In this document: in pieces, positions 1-7,387 of the stretch
Position numbering within the stretch: the stretch's first letter is position 1
Layout: each line of letters begins with the position of its first letter
NCBI GenBank assembly: GCA_049514335.1
Contig: JBEKVE010000097.1
Location: 1 to 12,457 of the forward strand
Direction: 5' to 3'
DNA from: JBEKVE01 sp049514335
Lineage (GTDB): Bacteria > Actinomycetota > Acidimicrobiia > Acidimicrobiales > UBA8190
Length of the DNA stretch: 12,457 bases
Notes under the pieces: model-generated
Seen by the model: only the letters and a program-made list of their open reading frames with translations
What the model was told of the DNA's origin: nothing
Databases searched by the model: none
Translations under genes and position numbers: made by a program

Positions 1-335
1 GTCGCCACCACCAGCCCGTCGAACCGCAGCACCGTCCCGTCGTCGATCTCGAAGGTGTGCCCCTCGACGTCGAGGGACACGGCACGATGTCCGAGGCGCA
101 GGTCGAGCTGGAGGTCGGCGATCTTCTGGGGGGGACGCAGCTGGACCCGGTCGAGGCCCCACGTCCCGGCCAGGAACTGCTTGGACAGCGGGGGACGGTC
201 ATAGGGGAGGTGGTTCTCCTCGCCCACGAGCACGATGGGCCCGCTGTGCGCCGCGGCCCGCAGGGCCTCGGCGGCCCGCAAGCCGGCCAACGAGCCGCCC
301 ACGACGGCGACGGTGGAGGTGGGGTCGAGTGCCAT
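1..335 (-). CDS. FAD-dependent oxidoreductase, ferredoxin-reductase-like (3' end cut off by window)
   Basis: The first 111 codons of a flavoprotein whose 3' part lies outside the window. The N-terminus is a Rossmann FAD-binding unit: VAVVGGSLAGLRAAEALR (residues 9-26) carries the dinucleotide-binding glycines. YDRPPLSKQFLAG (45-57) is the signature of the ferredoxin/rubredoxin/putidaredoxin reductase group (Pyr_redox_2). These enzymes pass electrons from NAD(P)H through FAD to a small iron-sulfur protein, often one that feeds a P450 or a ring-hydroxylating oxygenase; the partner here is unknown. The ATG at 335 is the only start that keeps the full FAD motif. It has no strong Shine-Dalgarno sequence. 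The gene follows the metallo-hydrolase by 47 bases on the same strand, so the two are probably co-transcribed. The NAD-binding and C-terminal domains cannot be checked. Confidence 0.88.
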   Translation of the reverse strand, partial: MALDPTSTVAVVGGSLAGLRAAEALRAAAHSGPIVLVGEENHLPYDRPPLSKQFLAGTWGLDRVQLRPPQKIADLQLDLRLGHRAVSLDVEGHTFEIDDGTVLRFDGLVVA

Positions 336-382
336 GGCGCAGAGACCCTACGCACAAGGCGCGTCGAGGTGCACGCCTGCGG

Positions 383-1099
383 TCAGCTGCCGAACATGGT
401 GAGCCACTGCTCGGGGGTGCGCAGGCGGAACACGTAGTTGCGCTGCCGGGTCTCCCCCATGCTGGCCGACGGCTCGGGCGAGTAGCGGTGCCCGGGGTAG
501 AGCACGGTGTCGTCGCCGAAGCGGGCCAGGCGCGTGGTGAGCGACTCGTACATCTCCTCGGCGTCCCCTCCGGGGAGGTCGGTGCGGCCGCACCCCTCCA
601 GGAACAGCGTGTCGCCCGACACGAGACGACCGTCCACGAAGAAGCACTGGCTCCCCGGCGTGTGCCCCGGCGTGTGCACGAGCTCGACGTCCACCGCTCC
701 CACGGTGACGATGTCGCCGCTGTCGTGCTCGACCAGGTCGCCCTGGCCCACACCGGTGGCGCGCACCACCCACGGCGCCTCCGTCCGCTGCACGTGGACG
801 GGGACCGCAGCGGCGTCGAGCAGGTCGGTGATCCCCTCGATGCGGTATCCCATGAGGTCCCCACCGACGTGGTCGGGATGGAAGTGGGTGACGAGCGCAC
901 CGGCACAGCGCATGCCGTCGGCGCGCAGGACGTCGAGGAGCCCCCCCACGTCGTAGGCGGGGTCGACGACGAGAGCCTCGCCGGCGTCGCGGTCGCCGAT
1001 GAGGTAGCAGAAGTTGACCATCTGCTGTGCCACCGGATCGCCGGTGGCGAAGTCGCGCCCGGACAGGAGCTGGCGGAAGTAGAAGCGGTCGTCGGGCAT
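383..1099 (-). CDS. MBL-fold metallo-hydrolase, ETHE1/glyoxalase II-like
   Basis: A 238-residue metallo-beta-lactamase-fold enzyme. All metal ligands of the family can be read: THFHPDH at 71-77 (H72, H74, D76, H77), H146 in HTPGHTPGS, D163 in SGDTLF, and H204 in YPGHRY. SGDTLF followed by GCGRTD (161-173) is typical of the branch holding persulfide dioxygenase (ETHE1) and hydroxyacylglutathione hydrolase-like proteins, so a role in sulfane-sulfur or thioester chemistry is plausible; the exact substrate is not readable. The reading frame is open further upstream, but that extension is proline/arginine-rich and unlike the family. MPDDRFYFRQ at 1099 is the family-like start. A TAGATT box ends 7 bases before this ATG and no Shine-Dalgarno sequence is present, which fits leaderless translation. 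It is divergent from the acyl-CoA ligase and probably co-transcribed with the downstream FAD reductase. Confidence 0.9.
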   Translation of the reverse strand: MPDDRFYFRQLLSGRDFATGDPVAQQMVNFCYLIGDRDAGEALVVDPAYDVGGLLDVLRADGMRCAGALVTHFHPDHVGGDLMGYRIEGITDLLDAAAVPVHVQRTEAPWVVRATGVGQGDLVEHDSGDIVTVGAVDVELVHTPGHTPGSQCFFVDGRLVSGDTLFLEGCGRTDLPGGDAEEMYESLTTRLARFGDDTVLYPGHRYSPEPSASMGETRQRNYVFRLRTPEQWLTMFGS

Positions 1100-1106
1100 C
1101 CACAGC

Positions 1107-1112
1107 AATCTA
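1107..1112 (-). promoter_or_regulatory. candidate -10 box for a leaderless transcript of the MBL-fold gene
   Basis: The minus strand reads TAGATT, then seven bases, then the ATG at 1099. A -10 hexamer placed like this would start transcription at or one base before the A of the ATG. There is no Shine-Dalgarno sequence in the gap. Leaderless genes are common in Actinobacteria. No convincing -35 box is seen. Confidence 0.4.
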
Positions 1113-1245
1113 ACGGGCCGGATCGGGGCGGCGGCACACCGGGGCGGCGACCTACAGTGGCGGCCGGTCGCGGCGCTCCAGGGATACGGGCGGCGGCCGG
1201 GGGACCGGTCGTGGCGGGCGCAGCCGGGAGGCGGAGGGGGAGCTG

Positions 1246-2850
1246 ATGCGGGCATCGAGCGTGGCCGGCATGTTCCGGGACAACGCCACCCGGTTCGCGG
1301 CGCGACCCATGTTCCGCTTCGGGGACCGGACCGTGACCTGGGCCGAGCACCACGAGCGGGCCCGCGCCGTGGCCGGCGCGCTGCGCGCCGAGGGGGTCGG
1401 GGCGGGCGACCGCGTGGCCTTCCTCGACCGCAACGGCATCGAGTACTTCGAAGTCCTCTTCGGCGGGGCGATGGGCGGCGCCGTGAACGTCGCCGTCAAC
1501 TGGCGCCTCGCCCCCCGGGAGATGGCAGCCGTCATCGACGACGCCAGGGCGGCGGTGCTCGTCGTGCACCCCGACTTCGTGCCCTGTCTGGCCGCCATGG
1601 ACAGCGCCCTCGCGTCGGTCTCCCGGGTCGTGGTCCTGGGCGACCCCGGCCGGGACGCCGACACCGGCGGGGCGTCGGACCGGGCCCGGCGGGTCGGATA
1701 CGACGACTGGGTATCGGGCCACGAGGCGATCGACCCCGGGTACGACGGCGAGCCGGACGACGTGGCCATGCAGCTGTACACGTCGGGCACAACCGGTCTG
1801 CCCAAGGGCGTCATGCTCGCCAACCGCAACATCCGGACCATGCTCGAGGTCGGTGCCGGCGATGGCGGGTTCGAGATCGGCGAGGACACCGTGAGCCTTG
1901 TCGCCATGCCCCTGTTCCACATCGGCGGATCGGGCTGGGCGCTCACCGCCATGTCACGCGGCGGGACGTCTGTGATCCTGCGGGACATGGACCCCGCCGA
2001 GCTGCTCCGGCTCGTGGCGGGAGAGCGCGTCACCCACGCCTTCCTCGTCCCTGCCGTGCTCATGGCCCTGCTGGCCGCGCCCGGCATCGGCGACACCGAC
2101 CTGTCGAGCCTCGACACCATCTTCTACGGCGCCTCCCCCATCGCCGAGGACGTCCTGGCCCGGTGCCTCGAGGTGTTCGGGTGCCGCTTCGCCCAGGTCT
2201 ACGGGATGACCGAGACCACCGGCGCCATCGTCCGCCTCGCCCACGAGGACCACGATCCGTCCGGACCGCGCCGGCACCTGCTGCGGGCGGCGGGGACACC
2301 GTTGCCCGGCGTGGAGCTGCGCATCGTGGACCCCGATTCCGGCGGGGACTTGCCGCCCGGGGCGGTGGGCGAGATCTACACGCGATCGGGCTTCAACATG
2401 CTCGGCTACTGGGACAAGCCCGGGGAGACGGCGACGACGCTCACCGAGGGCGGATGGCTGCGCACCGGTGACGCCGGGTACGTGGACGAGGAGGGCTATC
2501 TCTACCTGCACGACCGCATCAAGGACATGGTCGTCTCCGGAGGCGAGAACATCTATCCCGCCGAGGTCGAGAACGTGCTCCTGGCCATGCCCGAGATCGC
2601 CGACGCGGCGGTGATCGGCGTGCCCCACGACACCTGGGGGGAGACGGTCAAGGCGGTGTGCGTCGCCGCGCCCGGCGCCGAGGTGGAGCAGACGGCGGTG
2701 ATCGCCTTCTGCCGCGAGCGCCTCGCCCACTACAAGTGCCCGACCTCGGTCGACGTGGTGGCCGCCCTGCCCCGGAACCCGTCGGGCAAGGTGCTCAAAC
2801 GCGACCTGCGCGAACCGTACTGGCGCGATCGTGAGCGCCGGATCCACTGA
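1246..2850 (+). CDS. AMP-dependent acyl-CoA synthetase (FadD-like fatty acid/carboxylic acid-CoA ligase)
   Basis: A 534-residue class I adenylate-forming enzyme of full length. It would activate a carboxylic acid with ATP to an acyl-adenylate and transfer it to coenzyme A in the cytoplasm. Visible motifs in order: the phosphate loop YTSGTTGLPKG (178-188), FYGASPI (293-299), YGMTETTG (319-326), the ribose-binding TGD (D409), the hinge around DRIKD with R424, SGGENIYPAEVE (431-442), and NPSGK with the catalytic lysine K515 near the C-terminus. The ATG at 1246 sits 5 bases after a GGAGGGGGAG purine run, a good ribosome binding site. It is divergent from the MBL-fold gene across 146 bases and convergent with xseB. 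The substrate cannot be told from sequence; medium/long-chain or aromatic acids are all possible. Confidence 0.95.
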   Translation: MRASSVAGMFRDNATRFAARPMFRFGDRTVTWAEHHERARAVAGALRAEGVGAGDRVAFLDRNGIEYFEVLFGGAMGGAVNVAVNWRLAPREMAAVIDDARAAVLVVHPDFVPCLAAMDSALASVSRVVVLGDPGRDADTGGASDRARRVGYDDWVSGHEAIDPGYDGEPDDVAMQLYTSGTTGLPKGVMLANRNIRTMLEVGAGDGGFEIGEDTVSLVAMPLFHIGGSGWALTAMSRGGTSVILRDMDPAELLRLVAGERVTHAFLVPAVLMALLAAPGIGDTDLSSLDTIFYGASPIAEDVLARCLEVFGCRFAQVYGMTETTGAIVRLAHEDHDPSGPRRHLLRAAGTPLPGVELRIVDPDSGGDLPPGAVGEIYTRSGFNMLGYWDKPGETATTLTEGGWLRTGDAGYVDEEGYLYLHDRIKDMVVSGGENIYPAEVENVLLAMPEIADAAVIGVPHDTWGETVKAVCVAAPGAEVEQTAVIAFCRERLAHYKCPTSVDVVAALPRNPSGKVLKRDLREPYWRDRERRIH

Positions 2851-2851
2851 C

Positions 2852-2959
2852 GTGGCGGCGTTCGGGGTCGATGCCGGTGGCGAGGAGGAGCTCGACGCCG
2901 AGCTGCGGGTGCTCGGCGGGCTCACCCCCGGCGCGCCGGCGGTGGCCTGCGCGCCCTGA
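2852..2959 (+). CDS. possible 35-residue small protein just after the acyl-CoA ligase
   Basis: A GTG-initiated frame opens one base after the ligase stop codon and encodes 35 residues, with an acidic middle (EEELDAEL) and a hydrophobic tail. Codons follow the G/C third-position bias of the region. No good Shine-Dalgarno sequence is visible, but the tight spacing would allow reinitiation by ribosomes finishing the ligase. No family is recognised. It may be chance coding in GC-rich DNA. Confidence 0.2.
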   Translation: MAAFGVDAGGEEELDAELRVLGGLTPGAPAVACAP

Positions 2960-2962
2960 GCA

Positions 2963-2974
2963 GCGCCGCGGCGC
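2963..2974. terminator. 12-bp GC palindrome between convergent genes, possible weak terminator
   Basis: GCGCCGCGGCGC is a perfect palindrome between the convergent acyl-CoA ligase and xseB, ending 4 bases before the xseB stop. It could form a short hairpin or cruciform but has no T-run on either side, so intrinsic termination is doubtful. Confidence 0.2.
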
Positions 2975-2978
2975 GTCC

Positions 2979-3350
2979 TCAGAACAGCTGTTCGTCCTCG
3001 GCGTCCCGGCGCAGCGCCCCGGCGACGTCTCCCGATTCCCCGCCGCTCTCGTCGCTATCGGTGTCGCCGTCGGCGTCGGCGTCGCGGCCCACGGCCTCGA
3101 GCTTGGGGACGAGCTCCTCGACCTGGGCGCGGGTCCGCCTGATGCGGCGATCGAGCTCGTCGACGATGGCGGTGGCGCGCTCCAGCTTGGCCACCAGCTG
3201 GTCGACGTCCACGTCGCTCTTCTCGAAGTACTCCACGATGCTCTCGAGCTCGCTGCTCGCCGCCCGGTAGCTGAGCTCGGACACCGGTCCCTCGGTTTCG
3301 GCTTCGGCGTCGGTCCGGCCGGGATCGGGGCGCCCCCGTTCGTCGCTCAC
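2979..3350 (-). CDS. xseB: exodeoxyribonuclease VII small subunit
   Basis: A 123-residue protein whose centre (about 25-75) has the two-helix pattern of XseB: a helix around LSYRAASSELESIVEYFE, then DVDQLVAKLERATAIVDELDRRI. XseB packs along the large subunit to form exonuclease VII, which cuts single-stranded DNA from both ends during mismatch repair and recombination. The acidic tails, the N-terminal one rich in D/E/R and the C-terminal one rich in D/E/S/G, are longer than in the roughly 80-residue E. coli protein and look disordered. The start is GTG; its GTGA overlaps the TGA stop of xseA by four bases, the classic layout for translational coupling. The xseA-xseB order and strand confirm the call. 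Confidence 0.93.
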   Translation of the reverse strand: MSDERGRPDPGRTDAEAETEGPVSELSYRAASSELESIVEYFEKSDVDVDQLVAKLERATAIVDELDRRIRRTRAQVEELVPKLEAVGRDADADGDTDSDESGGESGDVAGALRRDAEDEQLF

Positions 3351-4711
3351 CGATGCCCTCCTGTGGTGTCACCAGGCTCGACCTCGTCCACCGACGAGAG
3401 CGCCCGTCCGTCGGCGAACCGCGTCACCACCCGGTCCCCCGCCGTGAGCTCCAGCGCCGATCGAACGACCGACCCGTCGGGACGCAGCGTGATGGTGTAC
3501 CCCCGCTCGAGTTGCCGCTCCACGTCGTAGGCCGTCAGGAGACGCCGCCAGGCGGCGACCTTGTCGTGCTGGCGGTCCAGCGAGGCGCGCCCACACACCC
3601 CGAGACGGGTCGCGCTCCTGTCGAGCGTGAGGGCAGCGTCCTCGACGCGACGGCGCGAGTGGGTGGCGACAGCAACGACGCTGCCCTGTAGGCGGTGGGC
3701 GTGGCGGTGGAGCTGGCCACGGGTGGCGCTCCCCAGGCGCAGCCGGGCGGTGGCGTCGCGCAGCGAGGCGGCCTCGATGGTGGTGGCGGCCGAGCGGGCG
3801 ATGCGGGCCGCGGAGGCGGCTGCCGCCTCCCACCAACCCCGCACCCTGGCCACGACCTCCTGGCCACACTCGGTGGGGGTCACGAAGGCGCGGTTGGCGA
3901 CGATGTCGGCCACCGACTGGTCGCCGGTGTGGCCGATGCCGGTCCACACCGGGCGCGGGGAGGAGGCGACGGCCCGGGCGACGAGCTCAGAGTCGAAGGC
4001 GGCCAGATCGCCTCGGGACCCCCCGCCCCGCACCAACACGACCAGATCGCAGCCGGATTCGCCGGCCGCACGCAGTGCCCGGGCGACCGACGCCGGCGCC
4101 CCGGGGCCCTGGACACCGGCGCGGAACAGGACCACCGAGAATGCCAGACCCGAGCCGCGCAGCTGGCCCACGAAATCGTTGTAGCCCTCGGTACCGGTGC
4201 TCGCCACCAACCCGACCCGCAGGGGTACGGGGGGGACGTCGATCGCCCGGTTTCGTGCCAGCAGGCCCTCGACCTCGAGGGTGGCGAGCAAGGCGGCCCG
4301 ACGAGCCGCTATGCCGCCCAGCAAGGCACTGACGTCGATGTCGGAGGCGATGAAGTTGACCTGGGCCTTGGGGGCGTAGAACTCGACACGACCTCGCAGG
4401 GTCACGACCGTGCCTGGCTCGAGGACGATGCCCTGTCGTGCCAGGGTCTGCTTGAGCGGGCCCCAGGTCCGTCCCCAGCAGTTGACCTTGAGCACCGGGG
4501 TGTCGCGACCACGCACGACATCAGGGTCGACGAGATCGATGTAGCAGTGCCCGGTGCGGTCGTTGATGCTCTGGATCTCCCCACGCACCCAGTACAGGTG
4601 GCCCCGGGGGAACGCGGCGACCACGGCGGCGTGTACCTGTCGGTAGAGGGCGGCGATGGAGAGGGCGTCGGGGCGCTCCTCGATCGGCAGCCGTTCCGCC
4701 TGCACGTCCAT
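3347..4711 (-). CDS. xseA: exodeoxyribonuclease VII large subunit
   Basis: A 454-residue catalytic subunit of exonuclease VII, the usual length. The N-terminal OB-fold that binds single-stranded DNA covers about 15-125 (GHLYWVRGEIQSIN, GHCYIDLVDPD). The catalytic domain carries STGTEGYNDF (171-180), VLVRGGGSRGDLAAFD (225-240) and GIGHTGDQSVADIVAN (258-273), matching the E. coli RGGGS and GHETD/ADFVAD segments. A long helical region follows, then the C-terminal LERGYTITL segment (401-409) that closes XseA proteins. The frame is open for 160 codons further upstream, but that part is antisense to rnpB, so the start is the ATG at 4711. A TATGGT box lies exactly 6 bases before it, suggesting a leaderless mRNA. 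xseB is coupled downstream. Confidence 0.95.
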   Translation of the reverse strand: MDVQAERLPIEERPDALSIAALYRQVHAAVVAAFPRGHLYWVRGEIQSINDRTGHCYIDLVDPDVVRGRDTPVLKVNCWGRTWGPLKQTLARQGIVLEPGTVVTLRGRVEFYAPKAQVNFIASDIDVSALLGGIAARRAALLATLEVEGLLARNRAIDVPPVPLRVGLVASTGTEGYNDFVGQLRGSGLAFSVVLFRAGVQGPGAPASVARALRAAGESGCDLVVLVRGGGSRGDLAAFDSELVARAVASSPRPVWTGIGHTGDQSVADIVANRAFVTPTECGQEVVARVRGWWEAAAASAARIARSAATTIEAASLRDATARLRLGSATRGQLHRHAHRLQGSVVAVATHSRRRVEDAALTLDRSATRLGVCGRASLDRQHDKVAAWRRLLTAYDVERQLERGYTITLRPDGSVVRSALELTAGDRVVTRFADGRALSSVDEVEPGDTTGGHR

Positions 4712-4717
4712 GGCGCC

Positions 4718-4723
4718 ACCATA
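4718..4723 (-). promoter_or_regulatory. candidate -10 box for leaderless xseA
   Basis: The minus strand reads TATGGT, six bases, then ATG. With normal -10 spacing the transcript would begin exactly at the A of the xseA start codon. No Shine-Dalgarno sequence lies between. Only 36 bases separate xseA from the rnpB 5' end, so the two promoters must overlap. Confidence 0.45.
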
Positions 4724-4747
4724 ACGTCGACCTGGCAGACTGGTAGC

Positions 4748-5130
<383 letters not shown>

Positions 5131-5559
5131 TCAGCGGCTTGGAGCAGGACCTTCGAAGCCCAAGGCTCCTCGTCTGACACAGACCTGACACCCGAGCCGA
5201 GAGTTTTGAGGATGAACGTCCGGGGCGCGCCTGCTCGCGGGATCCCGAGCGTTACCGGATGGTCGGACTGCATGCAGGACCGGGACAACGACCAAGCGAT
5301 CAGAGAACGTACCCGGCACCCGGTACCGGGTGGTATGCGCTCCCCGCGGCCAACCGTGATGGCCCCTTGGGGGCACCCTGTACCCGGCATTTCAGGGCGG
5401 GATAGTTCGTGCCGATGATCACCCTATGGAGAGGGCGGCTGGTTCGGTCGTGAGCCACCAATCGTTTGAAGACATCTGGGGTCCTCTTCGCCACCATCGC
5501 TTCCGGGTAGTGCGCCGCCGTGACGCCTCCCTGACCGCGCCGGGTGTGCTGAATGACTT
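5131..5559. other. 429-base non-coding stretch rich in palindromes
   Basis: Between rnpB and the exporter gene I see no convincing protein: short open frames of 60-80 codons exist on both strands, but none resembles a family or has good start signals. The stretch holds a CTGACAC direct repeat (5174-5180 and 5185-5191), a near-palindrome at 5234-5249, a 10-bp palindrome at 5268-5277, a perfect 16-bp palindrome at 5317-5332, a short hairpin at 5362-5374, and a 10-base repeat GTACCCGGCA at 5309 and 5380. It may hold the rnpB trailer, an operator, an attachment-type site or a structured RNA. Confidence 0.5.
5309..5389. repeat. cluster of ACCCGG half-sites around a perfect 16-bp palindrome
   Basis: CACCCGGTACCGGGTG at 5317-5332 is a perfect palindrome. 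Its half-site ACCCGG recurs at 5311-5316 and 5382-5387, both times inside the longer repeat GTACCCGGCA (5309-5318 and 5380-5389). Between them GCCCC TTG GGGGC (5362-5374) can form a hairpin. The pattern resembles a dimeric repressor operator or a recombination core site. No regulator gene is present in the window. Confidence 0.55.
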
Positions 5560-7149
5560 CTACCTCTCGTCAAGGTCAGTAGGGAGGAGGTGCCACGTTT
5601 GGGGGGTCGTGTCGGAAAGTGCCTTCGCCTGATCCTCGTAGGCGAGGTCGGTAGCGGTCATCCGCTCCCTGTGCTGGCGCAGATGTTCGTCCCACGACGC
5701 GACCACGAAGATCTCCTCAAATTCACCCAACCGCTCACCGTTACGGAACAGTCCCCACTGAGTGGCGCCAGTCCGCAGCCGCGACTCACGAACACGAAGC
5801 ATGGCGCGCATAAAGTCAGGCTCACGTTCGGACGCGATCGAATAGGTTGTGCGTACCACCACCGGTCCGGCCTCTACGCCGGTCTCCAGCGTCACATCCG
5901 GATCGGGTCGAATGGCGGTGCGGCGGTCCATGCCCGAAACATCGACGAAGGGCCAGAAGCGAACCGACGCCGAACCGACGATCATGAGCCCGGCGGCGAC
6001 GAGGAAAGTAAACGTAAGTCCGAAGGCGTCGTCGACCGCCCCCCAAGCGACCGCCCCGAGACCTTGCGCACCAAACAGCACCATCTGGTAGACGGACAGG
6101 CCTCGTGCTCGCACCCAGCGTGGCAGGAACAACTGGAGCAGCGTATTGACCGTCGCCAGCATCCCCACCCATGCCATTCCGGCGGGGATCAGCACGATGA
6201 CGACTACAACCGTCGAGCGAACCAAGATCGCGACCAGCGCGGCGCCAAACACCGCCCCGACCAGTTGGATAAGCGCACTAGGCGAAAGCCGTGCTCGCAC
6301 CTTCGAGAGCATGGTGGCCCCTACAACGGCCCCTCCTCCGAGAGCAGCGAGCAGCAGCCCGTACCCCCCTGAGCCGAGTCCGAGGCGGCGGCTCGCGATG
6401 AGCGGCAGCAGCGCCCATAGCGCGCTCGCCGGGACAAGAAAGAGCGCAGCCCGAAGCAAGATCCGGCGGACGACCGGCGCGTAGCGGACGTATCGGCCGC
6501 CAGCCCGAAGTGCGGACACGAATCGTTCGGGGATCTGCGGAGTGGTATCTGGGCTCGGCCGCCAGAGAGCGACCACGATCCCGTAGACAAGGAACGTTAC
6601 GGCGTCGAGGACAAAGACCGCCCCTACCCCGATGTATTCGATCAGGATTCCGGCGATCGCAGGACCGATCGCCCTGGCGAGGTTGACATTGATGGAGCTG
6701 AGCTGCGCGGCTGCGGGGAGACGGTCGCGGGGGACAAGCTCGGGCACGAGTGACTGGTAGGCGGGGGTAGTCAAGACCGAACCGGTGCCGATCACAAACG
6801 TGAACAGGAGAAGAAGAGCCGGCGACATGCGACCAGCGATCGTGAGCGCGGCGAGTGCCGAAGTGGCGATGACAAGACTCCCTTGCACCGCCATCAGCAG
6901 TCGGCGTCGGTCGAGGGTATCCGCAAGCACACCGCCCACGATTCCGAACATCACGTCCGGGAGCATTTCGGCAGTCTGGACAAGCGAGACCAGGATCGCG
7001 GCATGAGCGGCGTGGACGAGGTACCACTGGGCGCCCACGGTCTGCATCCACGTGCCGAGGTTGCTCACGAGCGAGGCGAGCCACAGCCAGCGGAAGACGC
7101 TGATGCGCAGGGGTGCCCACGTCGACGAAGTTGCGTGTCTCTCAGCCAT
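5560..7149 (-). CDS. MFS_3-type exporter with C-terminal monooxygenase-like domain
   Basis: A 529-residue major facilitator protein of the MFS_3 / EntS-like group, which exports small molecules such as siderophores, drugs or metabolites by proton antiport. About twelve hydrophobic segments lie between residues 20 and 400; the loop motif GGVLADTLDRRRLL (72-85) is the MFS motif A. Residues about 428-505, after the last membrane segment, are soluble and look like a dimeric alpha/beta-barrel (antibiotic-biosynthesis-monooxygenase-like) domain, ending in HLRQHRERMTATD. This tail is usual in one MFS_3 branch. The ATG at 7149 has only a weak, distant GAGGG before it. It is divergent from the dehydrogenase across 238 bases, so the two may share a control region. 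The transported compound is unknown; the neighbouring P450 and epoxide hydrolase suggest an oxidised lipophilic product. Confidence 0.9.
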   Translation of the reverse strand: MAERHATSSTWAPLRISVFRWLWLASLVSNLGTWMQTVGAQWYLVHAAHAAILVSLVQTAEMLPDVMFGIVGGVLADTLDRRRLLMAVQGSLVIATSALAALTIAGRMSPALLLLFTFVIGTGSVLTTPAYQSLVPELVPRDRLPAAAQLSSINVNLARAIGPAIAGILIEYIGVGAVFVLDAVTFLVYGIVVALWRPSPDTTPQIPERFVSALRAGGRYVRYAPVVRRILLRAALFLVPASALWALLPLIASRRLGLGSGGYGLLLAALGGGAVVGATMLSKVRARLSPSALIQLVGAVFGAALVAILVRSTVVVVIVLIPAGMAWVGMLATVNTLLQLFLPRWVRARGLSVYQMVLFGAQGLGAVAWGAVDDAFGLTFTFLVAAGLMIVGSASVRFWPFVDVSGMDRRTAIRPDPDVTLETGVEAGPVVVRTTYSIASEREPDFMRAMLRVRESRLRTGATQWGLFRNGERLGEFEEIFVVASWDEHLRQHRERMTATDLAYEDQAKALSDTTPQTWHLLPTDLDER

Positions 7150-7387
7150 CGCGCCCGATCCCTCAGATCATGGCCTGCACTTTCCGCCTCAGGCTAAGGC
7201 ACCTCCTGCTCGTGCGCTCGTGGGGGCGGCTCTATCAACGTCAGGGTCCCCGACCAGCGGAAGGGCCGGAAGAATCGGCTCAATACTTGCCGCCCGATCG
7301 CCGGCGGCCCTATGGAGTTGGGGCGCCAGAGGCCGAGCGGCGCGATGCTGGCGGAATCCACTGGCTCAGGTCGGCTGAGGGAGACCT
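7150..7387. promoter_or_regulatory. divergent intergenic region between exporter and dehydrogenase
   Basis: This 238-base gap must hold the promoters of both flanking genes. An inverted repeat GCCGCC/GGCGGC (7289-7294 and 7303-7308, 8-base loop) lies near its middle-right, preceded by the only A/T-richer stretch (CAATACTT, 7281-7288). No regulator gene or clear -35/-10 pair is seen. Confidence 0.35.

Noticed and set aside
1153..1158. TACAGT as a -10 box for the acyl-CoA ligase
   Set aside because: It fits TAnnnT, but there is no -35 box and such hexamers occur by chance; not enough to annotate.
199..1920. 573-codon open frame on the minus strand across the MBL-fold and acyl-CoA ligase genes
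   Set aside because: It is antisense to or out of frame with two clear enzymes and has low-complexity Arg/Pro/Ala composition; a GC-rich shadow frame.
5206..5632. Two plus-strand frames of about 70 codons behind rnpB
   Set aside because: No ribosome binding sites or family resemblance; the second runs antisense into the exporter 3' end.
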